A stretch of 64,000 nucleotides of DNA from Pseudoalteromonas arctica. Its GTDB lineage: Bacteria; Pseudomonadota; Gammaproteobacteria; Enterobacterales; Alteromonadaceae. The translations under genes and the position numbers were made by a program. Below are positions 17,801 to 26,578 of the stretch, one piece after another. The stretch is from the NCBI RefSeq assembly GCF_012927645.1, contig NZ_JABBMT010000019.1, positions 1 through 64,000 on the forward strand, read 5' to 3'. Positions within the stretch are counted from its first letter, which is position 1. Each line of letters begins with the position of its first letter. The notes under the pieces were generated by a model, which made no database searches, was not told the DNA's origin, and saw nothing but the letters and a program-made list of their open reading frames with translations.

Positions 17801-19915
17801 TGGGCAATTATTGACACCTTACTGACGCAAAAAAATAGTCTGGATTTACTTATTTATCCGGCCAGTTGCCGTATTGTTGCGCAGCTGTTTAGTGCGCAAT
17901 TGTCATCTGTACAACTGAACGAATATTTCCATCAAGCAAGCAATGCTATTTTGATGGATAAACACTTTGCTGCGACTGGTTTTATCAGCGCCTTAACTGC
18001 GCAATTAAGTGAACAGATCAACGACTTTTTGCTACAAATTAGCAAATTATCAGCACGCTTTGCTGATTTATCTACTGACTTAGCCGCTGCTTATTTAGTG
18101 CAACAATTAGCACAACAAAAAACGGCAGAGCAACAGCTATTTATCGTTTCTCAGCAAGCTAAAAATTTAGCTGAACAGTTTAGTAGTGACGCTAAAGCCA
18201 AAGGTTATAGCAACGACCTTGCTCAGGCCTGTGAAAATGTAAAGCAAACTGATGAGCGGGCATTATTATTTTTAAGTTGGCTAAATGCGTACTGCATGCA
18301 AAATTCTAACGTGTCTGCAATGGTGCAGGCGGAAGCGGCTAACTACTTGCATCTTAGTGCCACCACAACATTAAAATACACTGTGTTAGACGTCACCCCA
18401 AACACCCAAGTTGAGCGTTTGATGGGACAGCATAAACGAGTGCAAGAGCAAACTTTACATGTTGATTATGCGGAGTTTTATGCCCGAACGCGTAAGTATA
18501 TTACTGAGCAAGTGCCGGCTTTTGAGCAATATCATGCACTGCGCAGTGATATTTTAGCGGCGCAAAAAGAGCGCCTGCAACTTGATGAATTTAAAGCCAG
18601 GCCACTTAGCTCCTTTGTACGTAATCAGCTGATCAATAAAGTGTACTTCCCAATTATTGGTGATAATTTAGCAAAGCAAATTGGCTCAGCAGGTAAAAAT
18701 AAACGCACTGATTTAATGGGCATGTTATTACTGATCTCGCCGCCAGGTTACGGTAAAACTACCTTAGTGGAATACGTTGCTAACCGTTTAGGGCTGACTT
18801 TTGTAAAAGTAAATTGCCCGTCGATAGGGCATGATCAGGTGTCACTCGATCCTGCTCAAGCCATTAATGCTACTGCTGAAAAAGAGATTGCAAAAATCAA
18901 TCAGAGCTTTGAAATGGGCAATAACGTGATGCTCTATTTAGATGATATTCAGCATACTAACCCAGAGTTTTTACAAAAGTTTATTTCTTTGTGTGATGGC
19001 TCAAGACGTATTGACGGGGTGTGGAACGGTAAAAGTAAAACCTATGATTTACGCGGTAAAAAGTTTGCCGTAGTGATGGCAGGTAACCCGTATACGGAAT
19101 CGGGCGAGAGCTTTAAAATTCCTGATATGCTGGCAAACCGCGCCGATATTTATAATCTTGGCGATACCTTAGCAGGCTGCGAGCAAGAGTTTGCCATGAG
19201 CTTTATAGAAAATGCGCTAACGTCTAACGCAGTATTAGCGCCATTGGCTAACCGCAATATGGAAGATTTATATAAGTTAGTGCGGATGTGCCAAGGCGAA
19301 GATATTTCATTAAATGAGCTTGAACACGGCTATTCACAAGCGGAAGTTAACGAAATTAAAGCGGTACTGATGCGATTAATCACTATTCGCAATACCGTAT
19401 TAAAAGTCAACGCCCAGTATATTGCCTCAGCCGCACAAGATAATAATTACCGCACAGAGCCGCCATTTAAACTGCAAGGCAGCTATCGTAATATGAATAA
19501 AATGGCAGAAAAAGTCGTTGCAGCCATGAATGACGAAGAGCTAGAAAACTTGATTTGCGACCATTATCGCGGTGAAGCGCAAACACTCAGTAAAGGCTCT
19601 GAAGAGAACTTACTTAAACTCGCTGAACTGCGTGGCACATTAAGCACCGAACAGCTGCGGCGCTTTAGTCAAATTAAAGCTGATTTTGTACGTTTAAATA
19701 AACTCGATGGCGCCGGCAGTCCGGTGATGATGGCGGTGGAGCAGATGGGTTATTTGCATCAATCACTGGAAGATATAGCCAGTAAACTCAGTAATAATAA
19801 CCAAACGTCATTTACTGAACTTGTTAATGCAATTAACCAACAAACTCAAGGTATTAATAATAACAATATGCAGGCTCAGTTTGAAAAATTGATTGCTGCA
19901 TGGGGCGCGAAATAA
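14861..19915 (+). CDS. Giant AAA-type 'DNA repair ATPase' (DUF3686-like)
   Basis: A 1684-residue, predicted cytoplasmic protein. The N-terminal third (about 35-480) holds beta-rich blocks (VRVRTEQNCTPRDIVIIGDK, FRWEIHPDNTINYIDNRGER) resembling DUF3686, found in proteins annotated 'DNA repair ATPase'. The middle (about 490-1200) is mostly helical and coiled-coil. An AAA domain follows with Walker A SPPGYGKTT (Lys1299), Walker B VMLYLDDIQH (Asp1361/Asp1362) and an ANRADIYNL segment suited to a sensor/arginine region. A helical tail ends the protein. The 'DNA repair' label has, to my knowledge, no experimental basis. It is the last of three co-directional genes with yqiJ and yqiK, implying a role linked to membrane microdomains. 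Start ATG with AGGATAGG upstream. Confidence 0.82.
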   Translation: MTDATQQALEQGSYDLIKRRLNNFGADLKTQIDDVNQQRIKEFGSTDLQVKGRVRVRTEQNCTPRDIVIIGDKVIFAYNVFLGLKKETAISDVFSVQKLVEQDDHYEIEPYPETTRFLTDSRFIRDFEELYTYYKQTSLQHLYQQNGKLFALFQIGDKLSDVRVFRWEIHPDNTINYIDNRGERDIQHAHDYDFEWLKTDRSNHIEGRHAHINIADQVFVETIGGSLTIKIENSTDTGEGIYQEPVDDKNQSLADSEVEYALVGDLVLLKILPYREKIWRYFIYNTRTQQVMRQDAIGSACVTLPEDHGIIFPGGYYLQSGQARSFEEQIEDLEFHRHIKSPNGEDVLYVFYEPSEGRYALFAYNIIDKNLQNPIYCHGYAIYNDGLTLTFKADKDQAERVHPIQIWQSPFVSTEFAANAPPLTSFFGKIGNPDLVRGISDLYSVCKAISEQSPTLFHYEDLIALSRNIFDRYHWLNESEFTEIAQNLHSINETAEQVLDEFEKVTEIQNKAKQALVDINKQYTDVIREVRPDNFKTVPQFVQGIDALKMLKGQVISLEDIKYIDIAALNNLQSEIDAQLVEVSQATAAFLQQDSALAPYHEKLKELEQLSSKSESVSELKTYIAQLDAQSVELDLLNHTMLDLDIDDSRVRTQILEGISAVYALVNRAKASIEIRQKSLGSVEAKAEFAARFKLFSQSITNALNNAKTPEACDEQLSRLLIQLEELESQFSDFDEYLTEIIAKRDDVYESFEAHKQSLIDTRQRRALNLANAAERILQGVNRRAQSFTELDALNTYFAADPMISKLRALTNELKELGDEIRGDDIQSKLKASKDQGIRSLRDKQDIFTDGGNTVSIGKHAFSVNKQLLDLTLLPRDEQLMLHLTGTDYFEPITDEKSLQTLQQSRHLWQQALVSESEVVYRGEYLAAQILLACENSEHSLTFAQLEQAQRDKQLLQLVQKFAEPRYQEGYEKGIHDHDAWAIIDTLLTQKNSLDLLIYPASCRIVAQLFSAQLSSVQLNEYFHQASNAILMDKHFAATGFISALTAQLSEQINDFLLQISKLSARFADLSTDLAAAYLVQQLAQQKTAEQQLFIVSQQAKNLAEQFSSDAKAKGYSNDLAQACENVKQTDERALLFLSWLNAYCMQNSNVSAMVQAEAANYLHLSATTTLKYTVLDVTPNTQVERLMGQHKRVQEQTLHVDYAEFYARTRKYITEQVPAFEQYHALRSDILAAQKERLQLDEFKARPLSSFVRNQLINKVYFPIIGDNLAKQIGSAGKNKRTDLMGMLLLISPPGYGKTTLVEYVANRLGLTFVKVNCPSIGHDQVSLDPAQAINATAEKEIAKINQSFEMGNNVMLYLDDIQHTNPEFLQKFISLCDGSRRIDGVWNGKSKTYDLRGKKFAVVMAGNPYTESGESFKIPDMLANRADIYNLGDTLAGCEQEFAMSFIENALTSNAVLAPLANRNMEDLYKLVRMCQGEDISLNELEHGYSQAEVNEIKAVLMRLITIRNTVLKVNAQYIASAAQDNNYRTEPPFKLQGSYRNMNKMAEKVVAAMNDEELENLICDHYRGEAQTLSKGSEENLLKLAELRGTLSTEQLRRFSQIKADFVRLNKLDGAGSPVMMAVEQMGYLHQSLEDIASKLSNNNQTSFTELVNAINQQTQGINNNNMQAQFEKLIAAWGAK

Positions 19916-19937
19916 CCAAAGAGATTTACAGCCAGCA

Positions 19938-19972
19938 TAACAGCGCGGTTAGTCATACTAATCGCGCTGTTA
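19938..19972. terminator. Terminator hairpin after the giant ATPase gene
   Basis: Arms TAACAGCGCGGTTAGT and ACTAATCGCGCTGTTA (one G-T pairing) enclose a 3-base loop and are followed by GGTTTTCGTT on the plus strand. It lies between convergent genes and can serve both. Confidence 0.75.
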
Positions 19973-19984
19973 GGTTTTCGTTCG

Positions 19985-20824
19985 TTAAAAGTCGCTCTTG
20001 CTGTGGCGCTCGGCTAGTTGTTCCTCTTCAGGGCCCCAAGTACGGTTAACTCTGCGACCACGCTTTACTGCCGGGCGGCGTTCAATCTGTTTTGCCCAGC
20101 GTAATACATGAGTGTACGATTCAACGTCTAAAAACTCGGCGGCGTCGTATAAATATCCCAATACCAGCGAGCCATACCATGGCCAAATAGCAATATCTGC
20201 GATTGAATAGTCACTGCCTGCCATATAATCGTGATCACTTAAATGGCGGTTTAATACATCTAGCTGGCGCTTAACTTCCATCGTAAATCGGTCAATAGGA
20301 TATTGCATTTTGACTGGTGCATAAGCGTAAAAGTGACCAAAGCCACCGCCTAAATAAGGTGCTGATCCCATTTGCCAAAATAACCAATTACGGCATTCGG
20401 TGTTACTAGTGTGATCGCTTGGCACTAGCGCATCAAACTTCTCTGCTAAGTATTGTAAAATAGCACCGGACTCAAACACCCGTGTTACAGGGGTCGTACT
20501 GTGATCCATTAGCGCTGGAATTTTTGAATTAGGGTTAACACCCACAAAGCCTGAGCCAAATTGATCGCCATCGCCGATTTTAATTAAAAACGCATCATAC
20601 TCGGCTGTAGTGATACCAAGCTCTAATAGTTCTTCAAGCATGATGGTGACTTTTTGGCCATTAGGGGTTGCCAGTGAGTAAAGCTGAAGAGGGTGCTCAC
20701 CAACGGGTAAATCTTGCTGGTGAGTAGCCCCCGCAATTGGCCGATTTATTTTTGCCCAGTCACCGCCACTTTCCGCGTCCCACTGCCATACTTTAGGCGG
20801 GGTATAGTTTTCGCTGTTACTCAT
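19985..20824 (-). CDS. yghU: Glutathione-dependent disulfide-bond oxidoreductase YghU (Nu-class GST)
   Basis: A 279-residue Nu-class glutathione transferase homologue. Blocks that match E. coli YghU as I recall it include LPVGEHPLQLYSLATPNGQK, GDGDQFGSGFVGVNPNSKIP, GGGFGHFYAYAPVK and VKRGRRVNRTWGP. The N-terminal thioredoxin fold is followed by the helical GST domain. YghU reduces disulfides and organic hydroperoxides using two bound glutathiones. I use the ATG at 20824, with AAGGAG 6 bases upstream, rather than the TTG one codon earlier. It stands alone. Confidence 0.93.
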   Translation of the reverse strand: MSNSENYTPPKVWQWDAESGGDWAKINRPIAGATHQQDLPVGEHPLQLYSLATPNGQKVTIMLEELLELGITTAEYDAFLIKIGDGDQFGSGFVGVNPNSKIPALMDHSTTPVTRVFESGAILQYLAEKFDALVPSDHTSNTECRNWLFWQMGSAPYLGGGFGHFYAYAPVKMQYPIDRFTMEVKRQLDVLNRHLSDHDYMAGSDYSIADIAIWPWYGSLVLGYLYDAAEFLDVESYTHVLRWAKQIERRPAVKRGRRVNRTWGPEEEQLAERHSKSDF

Positions 20825-21030
20825 CAAAACTCCTTAAACGTTGGTTACTTTAATTAAGGTTACGAACAACCCATCCTAGTTGATCATTTAGAGCAAGGGA
20901 AGTAAAGATAACTTTCATTGGTAATTATGGAGATCATTGAAATGGAAAATATTTATGTTGTCTCCGTTACTTAACAATTCAATTCTTTGAAATATAATAT
21001 GGTTAATATTTATTTTTAACCTAGCTAACT

Positions 21031-21627
21031 TTAAGGTTTGTAACTTGCGCTTTTCTTATCTTGCTTTGCTAAATAATAGCCAATAAGAATACCAGCGAGT
21101 GCGCCAAACAGGTGGCTTTCAAATGATACATGGGGGCGCTGCGGCAAAACACCCCAAATTAAACCACTATATAAAAATACCACAGCGACACTAATAGCAA
21201 TGGCCTTAAATGAGCGATGCATAATGCCGTAGCAGATCAAAAAGCCCCACAAGCCATACAGTACACCGCTTAGGCCAACGTGAAGATTAGCGCGACCAAA
21301 TAGCCAAACCAGTAACCCTCCAACCACAGCAGTAAAGATAAATACAGCCCAAAACCGTTTGACGCTATATTGGCAGACTAACCAGCCAAGCACAGCAAAT
21401 GGGATTAAGTTACTGAGCAAATGTGCCCAGCCGCCATGTAAAAAAGGGGCGAAAAAAATACCCATTAAGCCACTTAAACTACGTGGGTAAATACCTAATC
21501 CATTTAAGTTAACGCCCGGTAAGCTATTAATAATTTGCAGTAAAACACACAATAAAATAATACTAATAAGCGTAAAGCGTTTACTGGCTAGAGGAGGAAC
21601 GCTTAAAGAACTTTTTTGGTTTGCCAT
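21031..21627 (-). CDS. Rhomboid intramembrane serine protease
   Basis: A 198-residue polytopic protein with six hydrophobic helices. The rhomboid catalytic pair is visible: the nucleophile motif GLSG with Ser120 and the base His172 in SHLFGALAG. The helix-2 motif HGGWAHLLSN includes His69 and Asn73, which help shape the oxyanion hole. It resembles compact bacterial rhomboids without a cytoplasmic N-domain. Substrates cannot be predicted. The ATG at 21627 has only a weak AAGTGA upstream. A 48-codon open frame overlaps its 5' end on the same strand (see rejected list). Confidence 0.9.
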   Translation of the reverse strand: MANQKSSLSVPPLASKRFTLISIILLCVLLQIINSLPGVNLNGLGIYPRSLSGLMGIFFAPFLHGGWAHLLSNLIPFAVLGWLVCQYSVKRFWAVFIFTAVVGGLLVWLFGRANLHVGLSGVLYGLWGFLICYGIMHRSFKAIAISVAVVFLYSGLIWGVLPQRPHVSFESHLFGALAGILIGYYLAKQDKKSASYKP

Positions 21628-22006
21628 ACATCACTTAATTTTAAATATGTTTGCGTGAGTATACCTTTCTTAATGCTTAATTGAAAAGCCTTGCTGGTAC
21701 ATGGTGATATTGCTAGCGCACCGTCGTATCGTTCACCCTCATCATGCATTAAACCTGTTGGGGTAAGTCAGCATTGTGGTGTTGGATGATCATAAGAGCA
21801 CTCAATATTATATGGAAACTGAGCGTGATAAAATAAACACGCCCTAAAGCTTAAATACTTGCAGGCATTTTATTACAGCTCATAACTTAGTTCATAAAGA
21901 ATACGATCGTGTGATTTCCTATTTTAAAACGGCAAATGTCATTATCTTTTTCAATGGGTTGCCGCTTACAATTTATCGTTTTAAACTTGGTTAATTTGCA
22001 GGTGAG
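21628..22006. other. Intergenic region between srmB and the rhomboid gene
   Basis: About 380 bases between two minus-strand genes. It should contain the rhomboid promoter and the 3' untranslated region of srmB. No strong terminator or repeat was seen. A minus-strand frame of 48 codons (21603-21749) is open but has no recognised family. Confidence 0.4.
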
Positions 22007-23239
22007 TTATTTCTTTTTCTTAGCCTTTGCTTTGGCCTTTTTACGGGCTTTGATTTTTACCGGATCTTTATGTTTTTTGATTGGCGCTTTAGCTTCTTTA
22101 TGACGCGGCTCAAATCCTTTAACAACACGGCGTTTAAGGCGCAGTTCAATGTAGCGTTCAATTTTTGCTAATACTGCGATGTCATGGGCTTCTACCAATG
22201 AGATTGCAATGCCTTTCTTACCTGCGCGAGCCGTGCGGCCAATACGGTGAACATACACGTCGGCTGTGCGTGGCATATCAAAGTTGATCACATGGCTAAT
22301 ATCAGCCACATCAATACCGCGGGCGGCAACATCAGTCGCAACTAATATTCTTGTACGGCCACTGTGGAAGTTTTCCATTGCCTTCATGCGTTTGTCTTGT
22401 GGCATCTCACCACGTAACCAGGCTGCGCGAACCCCTGCATTGGTCAGCTCGCCAACTAATGTTTCTAGGCGATCACGGGTTTTAACAAACACAATAGCTT
22501 TGCTTAATTCTTCACTGTTTAATATTTCAACCAACATCGCTAATTTATGGTTGTAATCATCAGCAATGTGCACCCATTGATGGATTTTAGCTTTTTCTTT
22601 ACGTGAAGATTCAGCTTCTAATAGGGCTGGATCTTTTAAAATTTGCTCTGCAAATCGTTCAACGCTATCGCCTTCAAGAGTGGCTGAGAATAAAAAGCAC
22701 TGACGACGGTTTTTTGCTTCTTCACAAATACGCATCATTTCTTTACGAAAGCCCATATCTAACATGCGGTCTGCTTCGTCTAAAATAAGCATCTCGACGT
22801 TTTCGGCATGAAAGTTTTCGGTTTCTAAATATTCCATTAATCGCCCTGGTGTGGCGATTAATATATCGTTATTTTTTTCAAAAATTTCTTTATGCGTACC
22901 GTAGTTAATACCGCCAGTAACAACACCAATTTTAAGGTTAGTGCCTTTAGCAAGCAGTTCACACTGCTCATGAATTTGATAAGCTAACTCGCGCGTTGGA
23001 GTCATGATCAAAACACGGGCAAAACCAGGTTCGCGACGCGGGAAATCAAGTAAGTATTGAATCGCCGGGATCAAAAATGCCGCTGTTTTACCAGTACCGG
23101 TTGGTGCAGAGGCTAAAATATCACGCCCTTGCAGCGCTTCAGGAATCGCTTGTTGTTGAATGCTAGTAGGGGTTTCATAACCCATTTTAGCAACGGCTTG
23201 TAGTAGCTTGTTATCAATATCAAAATCAGAAAATTGCAT
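22007..23239 (-). CDS. srmB: ATP-dependent RNA helicase SrmB (DEAD-box)
   Basis: A 410-residue DEAD-box helicase. Motifs in order: Q motif (TPTSIQQQAIP), Walker A SAPTGTGKTAAF, PTRELA, TPGRLMEYL, LDEADRMLDMGF, FSATLEGD, the C-terminal core with VATDVAARGID and HRIGRTARAG. A Lys-rich tail ends in KAKAKKKK and should bind rRNA. The FSATLEGD-to-KIHQW stretch is close to E. coli SrmB, which assists early 50S assembly. The divergent trmN6 neighbour repeats the srmB/yfiC arrangement of E. coli, supporting the symbol. Start ATG at 23239. Confidence 0.93.
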   Translation of the reverse strand: MQFSDFDIDNKLLQAVAKMGYETPTSIQQQAIPEALQGRDILASAPTGTGKTAAFLIPAIQYLLDFPRREPGFARVLIMTPTRELAYQIHEQCELLAKGTNLKIGVVTGGINYGTHKEIFEKNNDILIATPGRLMEYLETENFHAENVEMLILDEADRMLDMGFRKEMMRICEEAKNRRQCFLFSATLEGDSVERFAEQILKDPALLEAESSRKEKAKIHQWVHIADDYNHKLAMLVEILNSEELSKAIVFVKTRDRLETLVGELTNAGVRAAWLRGEMPQDKRMKAMENFHSGRTRILVATDVAARGIDVADISHVINFDMPRTADVYVHRIGRTARAGKKGIAISLVEAHDIAVLAKIERYIELRLKRRVVKGFEPRHKEAKAPIKKHKDPVKIKARKKAKAKAKKKK

Positions 23240-23315
23240 AGAGTGTCAAAAATAGAGGACAATTGCTGGTAATTATACGCGCTATCCGCCAGTTGGTGAA
23301 TGAAAAGGTGAAAAA

Positions 23316-24014
23316 ATGTCAGGCTTTGTGTTTAAACAATTTAAAGTAGCGCAAACGCGCAGTGCGATGAAGGTCTCGACGGATGGAGTTTTACTCGGTG
23401 CATGGGCTGACCTAACTACTTCACAGCGGTTACTTGATATTGGCACAGGTACTGGATTGTTGGCATTAATGTGCAAGCAGCGTAAACCAACTATGCAGGT
23501 CAATGCTGTTGAAATTGATGCCAATGCATGCGCTGATGCACAGCAAAATTTTACAAATAGCCCATGGTCAGATATTACACTGATGCAAAAAGCTATTCAG
23601 CAAGTAACCACTACTACTAAGTTTGATGTTGTGATCAGTAACCCTCCGTATTTTAATGCCAGTTTAAAAGGGCAGGACTTAGCTCGTAATACCGCACGTC
23701 ATACAGATAGCTTAAATTTTAGTGAGTTAATCACTGCGTTCAAACACCTTAGTCACCAAAATGCTTTTTTTAATGTGATCCTACCTTGCCCAGAAGCGCA
23801 GTTGTTTATTGCACAAGCGCAGTTACAAGGTTTGTATTTAGTGCGCCATTGTTTAGTACAAACTACTGCCACTAAAGCGCCGAGCAGGAGCTTAATGTGC
23901 TTTGCTTATCAGAGACAAGAATGCGAGCTGACCAGCTTAACGATCCATGCTCAAGGGGCTCAATATAGCGATGAGTATATAACTTTGTGTAAAGACTTTT
24001 ACTTGAAAATGTAA
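23316..24014 (+). CDS. trmN6: tRNA1(Val) (adenine(37)-N6)-methyltransferase TrmN6
   Basis: A 232-residue Rossmann-fold methyltransferase. The SAM-binding glycine loop is LDIGTGTGLLALM, the acidic residue ending strand 2 lies in NAVEIDANAC, and the catalytic motif is SNPPYF, the NPPY signature of N6-adenine methyltransferases. E. coli YfiC/TrmN6 modifies A37 of tRNA1-Val and is encoded divergently from srmB, exactly as here. The ATG has AAGGTG 5 bases upstream. Confidence 0.93.
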   Translation: MSGFVFKQFKVAQTRSAMKVSTDGVLLGAWADLTTSQRLLDIGTGTGLLALMCKQRKPTMQVNAVEIDANACADAQQNFTNSPWSDITLMQKAIQQVTTTTKFDVVISNPPYFNASLKGQDLARNTARHTDSLNFSELITAFKHLSHQNAFFNVILPCPEAQLFIAQAQLQGLYLVRHCLVQTTATKAPSRSLMCFAYQRQECELTSLTIHAQGAQYSDEYITLCKDFYLKM

Positions 24015-24046
24015 TCATCGTTGAATAAAAGGTACATTTATCGCAA

Positions 24047-24081
24047 GTAATAGTAAGCTTACTATTTAAGATTACTATTAC
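24047..24081. repeat. Nested palindromes after trmN6
   Basis: A perfect 18-bp palindrome AATAGTAAGCTTACTATT (24049-24066) overlaps a 10-bp inverted repeat GTAATAGTAA (24047-24056) / TTACTATTAC (24072-24081), so alternative stems can form. The location is between two convergent genes. It is AT-rich with no T-run, so a termination role is uncertain; a protein-binding site is also possible. Confidence 0.45.
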
Positions 24082-24261
24082 AATATTCATTCAAAATTTA
24101 ACTAATTGAAATTTAATCTGTATTTAAGTGTTAGGTAATGTTTTTTGGAATTTTTTACATTCAATTGAGTAAAAAATACGGTGATTAGCTAACTAATTTA
24201 GACTTGTCGCTTCTTTGTAGCGCCATTAGAGCGATGAAATATATGTTATTGTCAAGTTTTC

Positions 24262-25575
24262 TTAATATCTAACACAGCTAGCATAGTAACTTACGGTTGC
24301 TGGCCAATCGGAAAATATACCCATTACACCAACCTCTTGTGCTAAAACATCAACCACAGTGAACATATCGCCATCGTTATCTATAACATCACGAATAGAC
24401 TGATAATAATAACCGCCGCCTTCATTAAGAGGGCCTGAGCGCTCAAGGCTCCAGGCAATAATATTAAGCCCAGCGGCTTTAGCATCGATAGCGTACTGCG
24501 AGGGGATAATATTATTGTCGTTATCTATGCTTAGCAGCATCCAAATAGGGGGGGCTATAATTTTAACGCCCTCAGTAGCTAGCTCTGCCATGCTTGGCTG
24601 CCATGTTGCTGCGTTATTAGGATCAAACCCTGCATTACTGTCGCGACCATCTAAATAGACACTTTGCGCTGCAAATTCAGGATTAGTGTTAATCCAATAT
24701 TCTACGTCGGCTAGGTTAAATGATTGCGGATAAACATGGTTTGCGGGTACGTCCATTTGCGTGTATTCATCCAGCATTTTTTGTGCATATTGTGCTTGGG
24801 TCATACCATTAAAAGGCATACTCACTTGAGGCGATTTAAGCTCAGGGGTCATTTTTACACCCAGCTCTTTAAATAGCGCAATACTTTGTTTATGGGTCAT
24901 GAGTGTCCCTGAGGTGGTGTATAAATCAGTACGCCAATTCGGTGTTCCATTCATATAATCGCTAACATTCGTGGCATTGGTGTTTGCGTCATCCATTTTA
25001 CCTTCAAGGGTTAAAAATTCCGCTAGGCTAATATCGCTAGTGCAACATTTAGCTGCAGCGGGTGTACCGCTGTTAGGATCTGCTGGCGTAAATGGCACGC
25101 TGCATTTAGCGGCAAGTTCTGGGATCGCTAAAATATTAGTGGTGGTATGTAAATCACATTGAGAATGACGGCATACCAACTCTTTATCATTTGTAAACGT
25201 TACATCGCACTCGACAATGCCTGCGCCCATACGAGCCGCTGCAATGTAAGATTCTTTAGTGTGTTCAGGATATTGCATAGGTGCACCGCGGTGACCAATT
25301 GAAAAATCTGTACGATAAAAGGGGCCGCCTTTGCACGATTCTAATTTTGTTTTTAGTGCGCTGGTGTCCATATCGTCAATTAGGTAGTCTGGGCGAGCAC
25401 CGAGTTTAATATTCGTACTTTGTGCTACTTCAGCAATAACCGGGGTAGGAACTTTAATAATTTCAACTTCAGTGTTGGTAACAAGCACTTCTTTTTCGAC
25501 TATTTTTACATCGTCGTCGCAGCCAGCGAGTGTAATTAATAATAAACAACGAGTCAGTAAAGGCGCATGTTTCAT
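24262..25575 (-). CDS. Glycerophosphodiester phosphodiesterase lipoprotein
   Basis: A 437-residue lipoprotein: signal peptide and lipobox LAGC with the lipidated Cys19. The TIM-barrel GDPD domain starts near residue 90 with the signature [14 protein letters not shown] and continues with [19 protein letters not shown], containing the metal-binding Glu and Asp and the catalytic His. Such enzymes cleave glycerophosphodiesters to glycerol-3-phosphate and an alcohol. Paired cysteines (around KCCTSD and the C-terminal SCV) suggest disulfides, consistent with the periplasm. The ATG has AAGGAC upstream. It is a single-gene unit. Confidence 0.9.
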   Translation of the reverse strand: MKHAPLLTRCLLLITLAGCDDDVKIVEKEVLVTNTEVEIIKVPTPVIAEVAQSTNIKLGARPDYLIDDMDTSALKTKLESCKGGPFYRTDFSIGHRGAPMQYPEHTKESYIAAARMGAGIVECDVTFTNDKELVCRHSQCDLHTTTNILAIPELAAKCSVPFTPADPNSGTPAAAKCCTSDISLAEFLTLEGKMDDANTNATNVSDYMNGTPNWRTDLYTTSGTLMTHKQSIALFKELGVKMTPELKSPQVSMPFNGMTQAQYAQKMLDEYTQMDVPANHVYPQSFNLADVEYWINTNPEFAAQSVYLDGRDSNAGFDPNNAATWQPSMAELATEGVKIIAPPIWMLLSIDNDNNIIPSQYAIDAKAAGLNIIAWSLERSGPLNEGGGYYYQSIRDVIDNDGDMFTVVDVLAQEVGVMGIFSDWPATVSYYASCVRY

Positions 25576-25644
25576 TATTTGTCCTTAAAAATCAAAGTAG
25601 CAGCTACCTTACTAATTATTAATGACAGTTTAACTACAGAGTAA

Positions 25645-26490
25645 TTAATTTACTCTTTTAGCCATTATTTGGTTTACGACTAAGGCAAAAAGCATAACTC
25701 CCGCGCCAGTGCTTAATCTAAGTATGTCCGCGTCTCTATTCCAAATCAGCACATTAACAACAATGCCAGCAGGAATAAGTAAGTTGTTCATCACCGCCAG
25801 CGCCCCCACATTGACAAGTGTTGCGCCTTTATTCCACATAAAATAGCCAACACCGGATGCCACAGTTCCTAAATAAATTAGTATGCCCCATTGTGTTGAG
25901 GTGCTTGGTAATTTGTTTGAGTTACCAAATAAGACATAACAGCTACTTGCAACAATCAATGCGCCAATAAAAAACCAGCCAAATACAGTTTTATCATCAA
26001 GCTGCTTACCCAGCATTAAGCGTTTGTAGGTTACTTGTCCTGCCGCAAAACTAATATTAGCGCCTTGAACCAGTAATAATCCGACGAAGAAGTTACTGTC
26101 TAAGTTTTCATAGCGAATAGTAATGGCACCCAACACGGCAATAAAAGCGACTATAAAAAATTGCGGATTAAAATATTTGTTGCACGCATCGTTTAATAAC
26201 GTAATGTAAAGTGGAGTCATTACGGTAAATAGCAGTACTTCAGGAACACTTAAGAACAAAAATGAGTGGTAGTAAAAGCTGTACATAATACCGAGTTGTA
26301 CTGCGCCTATTAGCATGAGCTTGCATGCAAGTGAGGGAGGTGTTCGTTTTAAAAACGGTAAAAATAGCAGTGTGGCTAGGGCTACGCGAATTAATACACT
26401 AAACCATGCATCAACTTGACCAGCTAAATATACGCCAATTAAACTAAATGAAAATGCCCAAAGTAGGGTCGTTGCTAATAAGTAATACAT
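25645..26490 (-). CDS. yigM: EamA-family transporter, YigM-like (biotin importer)
   Basis: A 281-residue inner-membrane protein with ten helices in two EamA halves. Blocks that match E. coli YigM as I recall it include LLFTVMTPLYITLL, GLLLVQGANISFA, the KRLM segment and ASGVGYFMWNKGAT. YigM has been identified as a biotin transporter in E. coli; related proteins are annotated carboxylate/amino acid/amine transporters. I use the ATG at 26490; a TTG five codons earlier lacks a Shine-Dalgarno sequence. It follows the M3 peptidase terminator and so has its own promoter. Confidence 0.82.
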   Translation of the reverse strand: MYYLLATTLLWAFSFSLIGVYLAGQVDAWFSVLIRVALATLLFLPFLKRTPPSLACKLMLIGAVQLGIMYSFYYHSFLFLSVPEVLLFTVMTPLYITLLNDACNKYFNPQFFIVAFIAVLGAITIRYENLDSNFFVGLLLVQGANISFAAGQVTYKRLMLGKQLDDKTVFGWFFIGALIVASSCYVLFGNSNKLPSTSTQWGILIYLGTVASGVGYFMWNKGATLVNVGALAVMNNLLIPAGIVVNVLIWNRDADILRLSTGAGVMLFALVVNQIMAKRVN

Positions 26491-26529
26491 CGTTTTTATA
26501 ATCAATAACTCTAAAGTTTTACTATAACA

Positions 26530-26558
26530 AAAAAGCCCGCAATAATGTGCGGGCGTTT
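26530..26558 (-). terminator. Rho-independent terminator of the M3 peptidase gene
   Basis: A GCCCGCA / TGCGGGC stem with a 6-base loop. On the minus strand it is followed by a run of Ts, 20-50 bases after the stop of the M3 peptidase gene. Confidence 0.85.
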
Positions 26559-26578
26559 AGTGTTAGTGAGTTTTAAGT

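Noticed and set aside
19985..20824. YghU as the missing maleylacetoacetate isomerase of the tyrosine pathway
   Set aside because: Sequence blocks are those of YghU-type Nu-class GST rather than the zeta-class MaiA.
21603..21749. 48-codon minus-strand frame (MHDEGERYDGALAI...)
   Set aside because: Coding-like but overlaps the rhomboid start and matches no family; could be a small protein but not supported.
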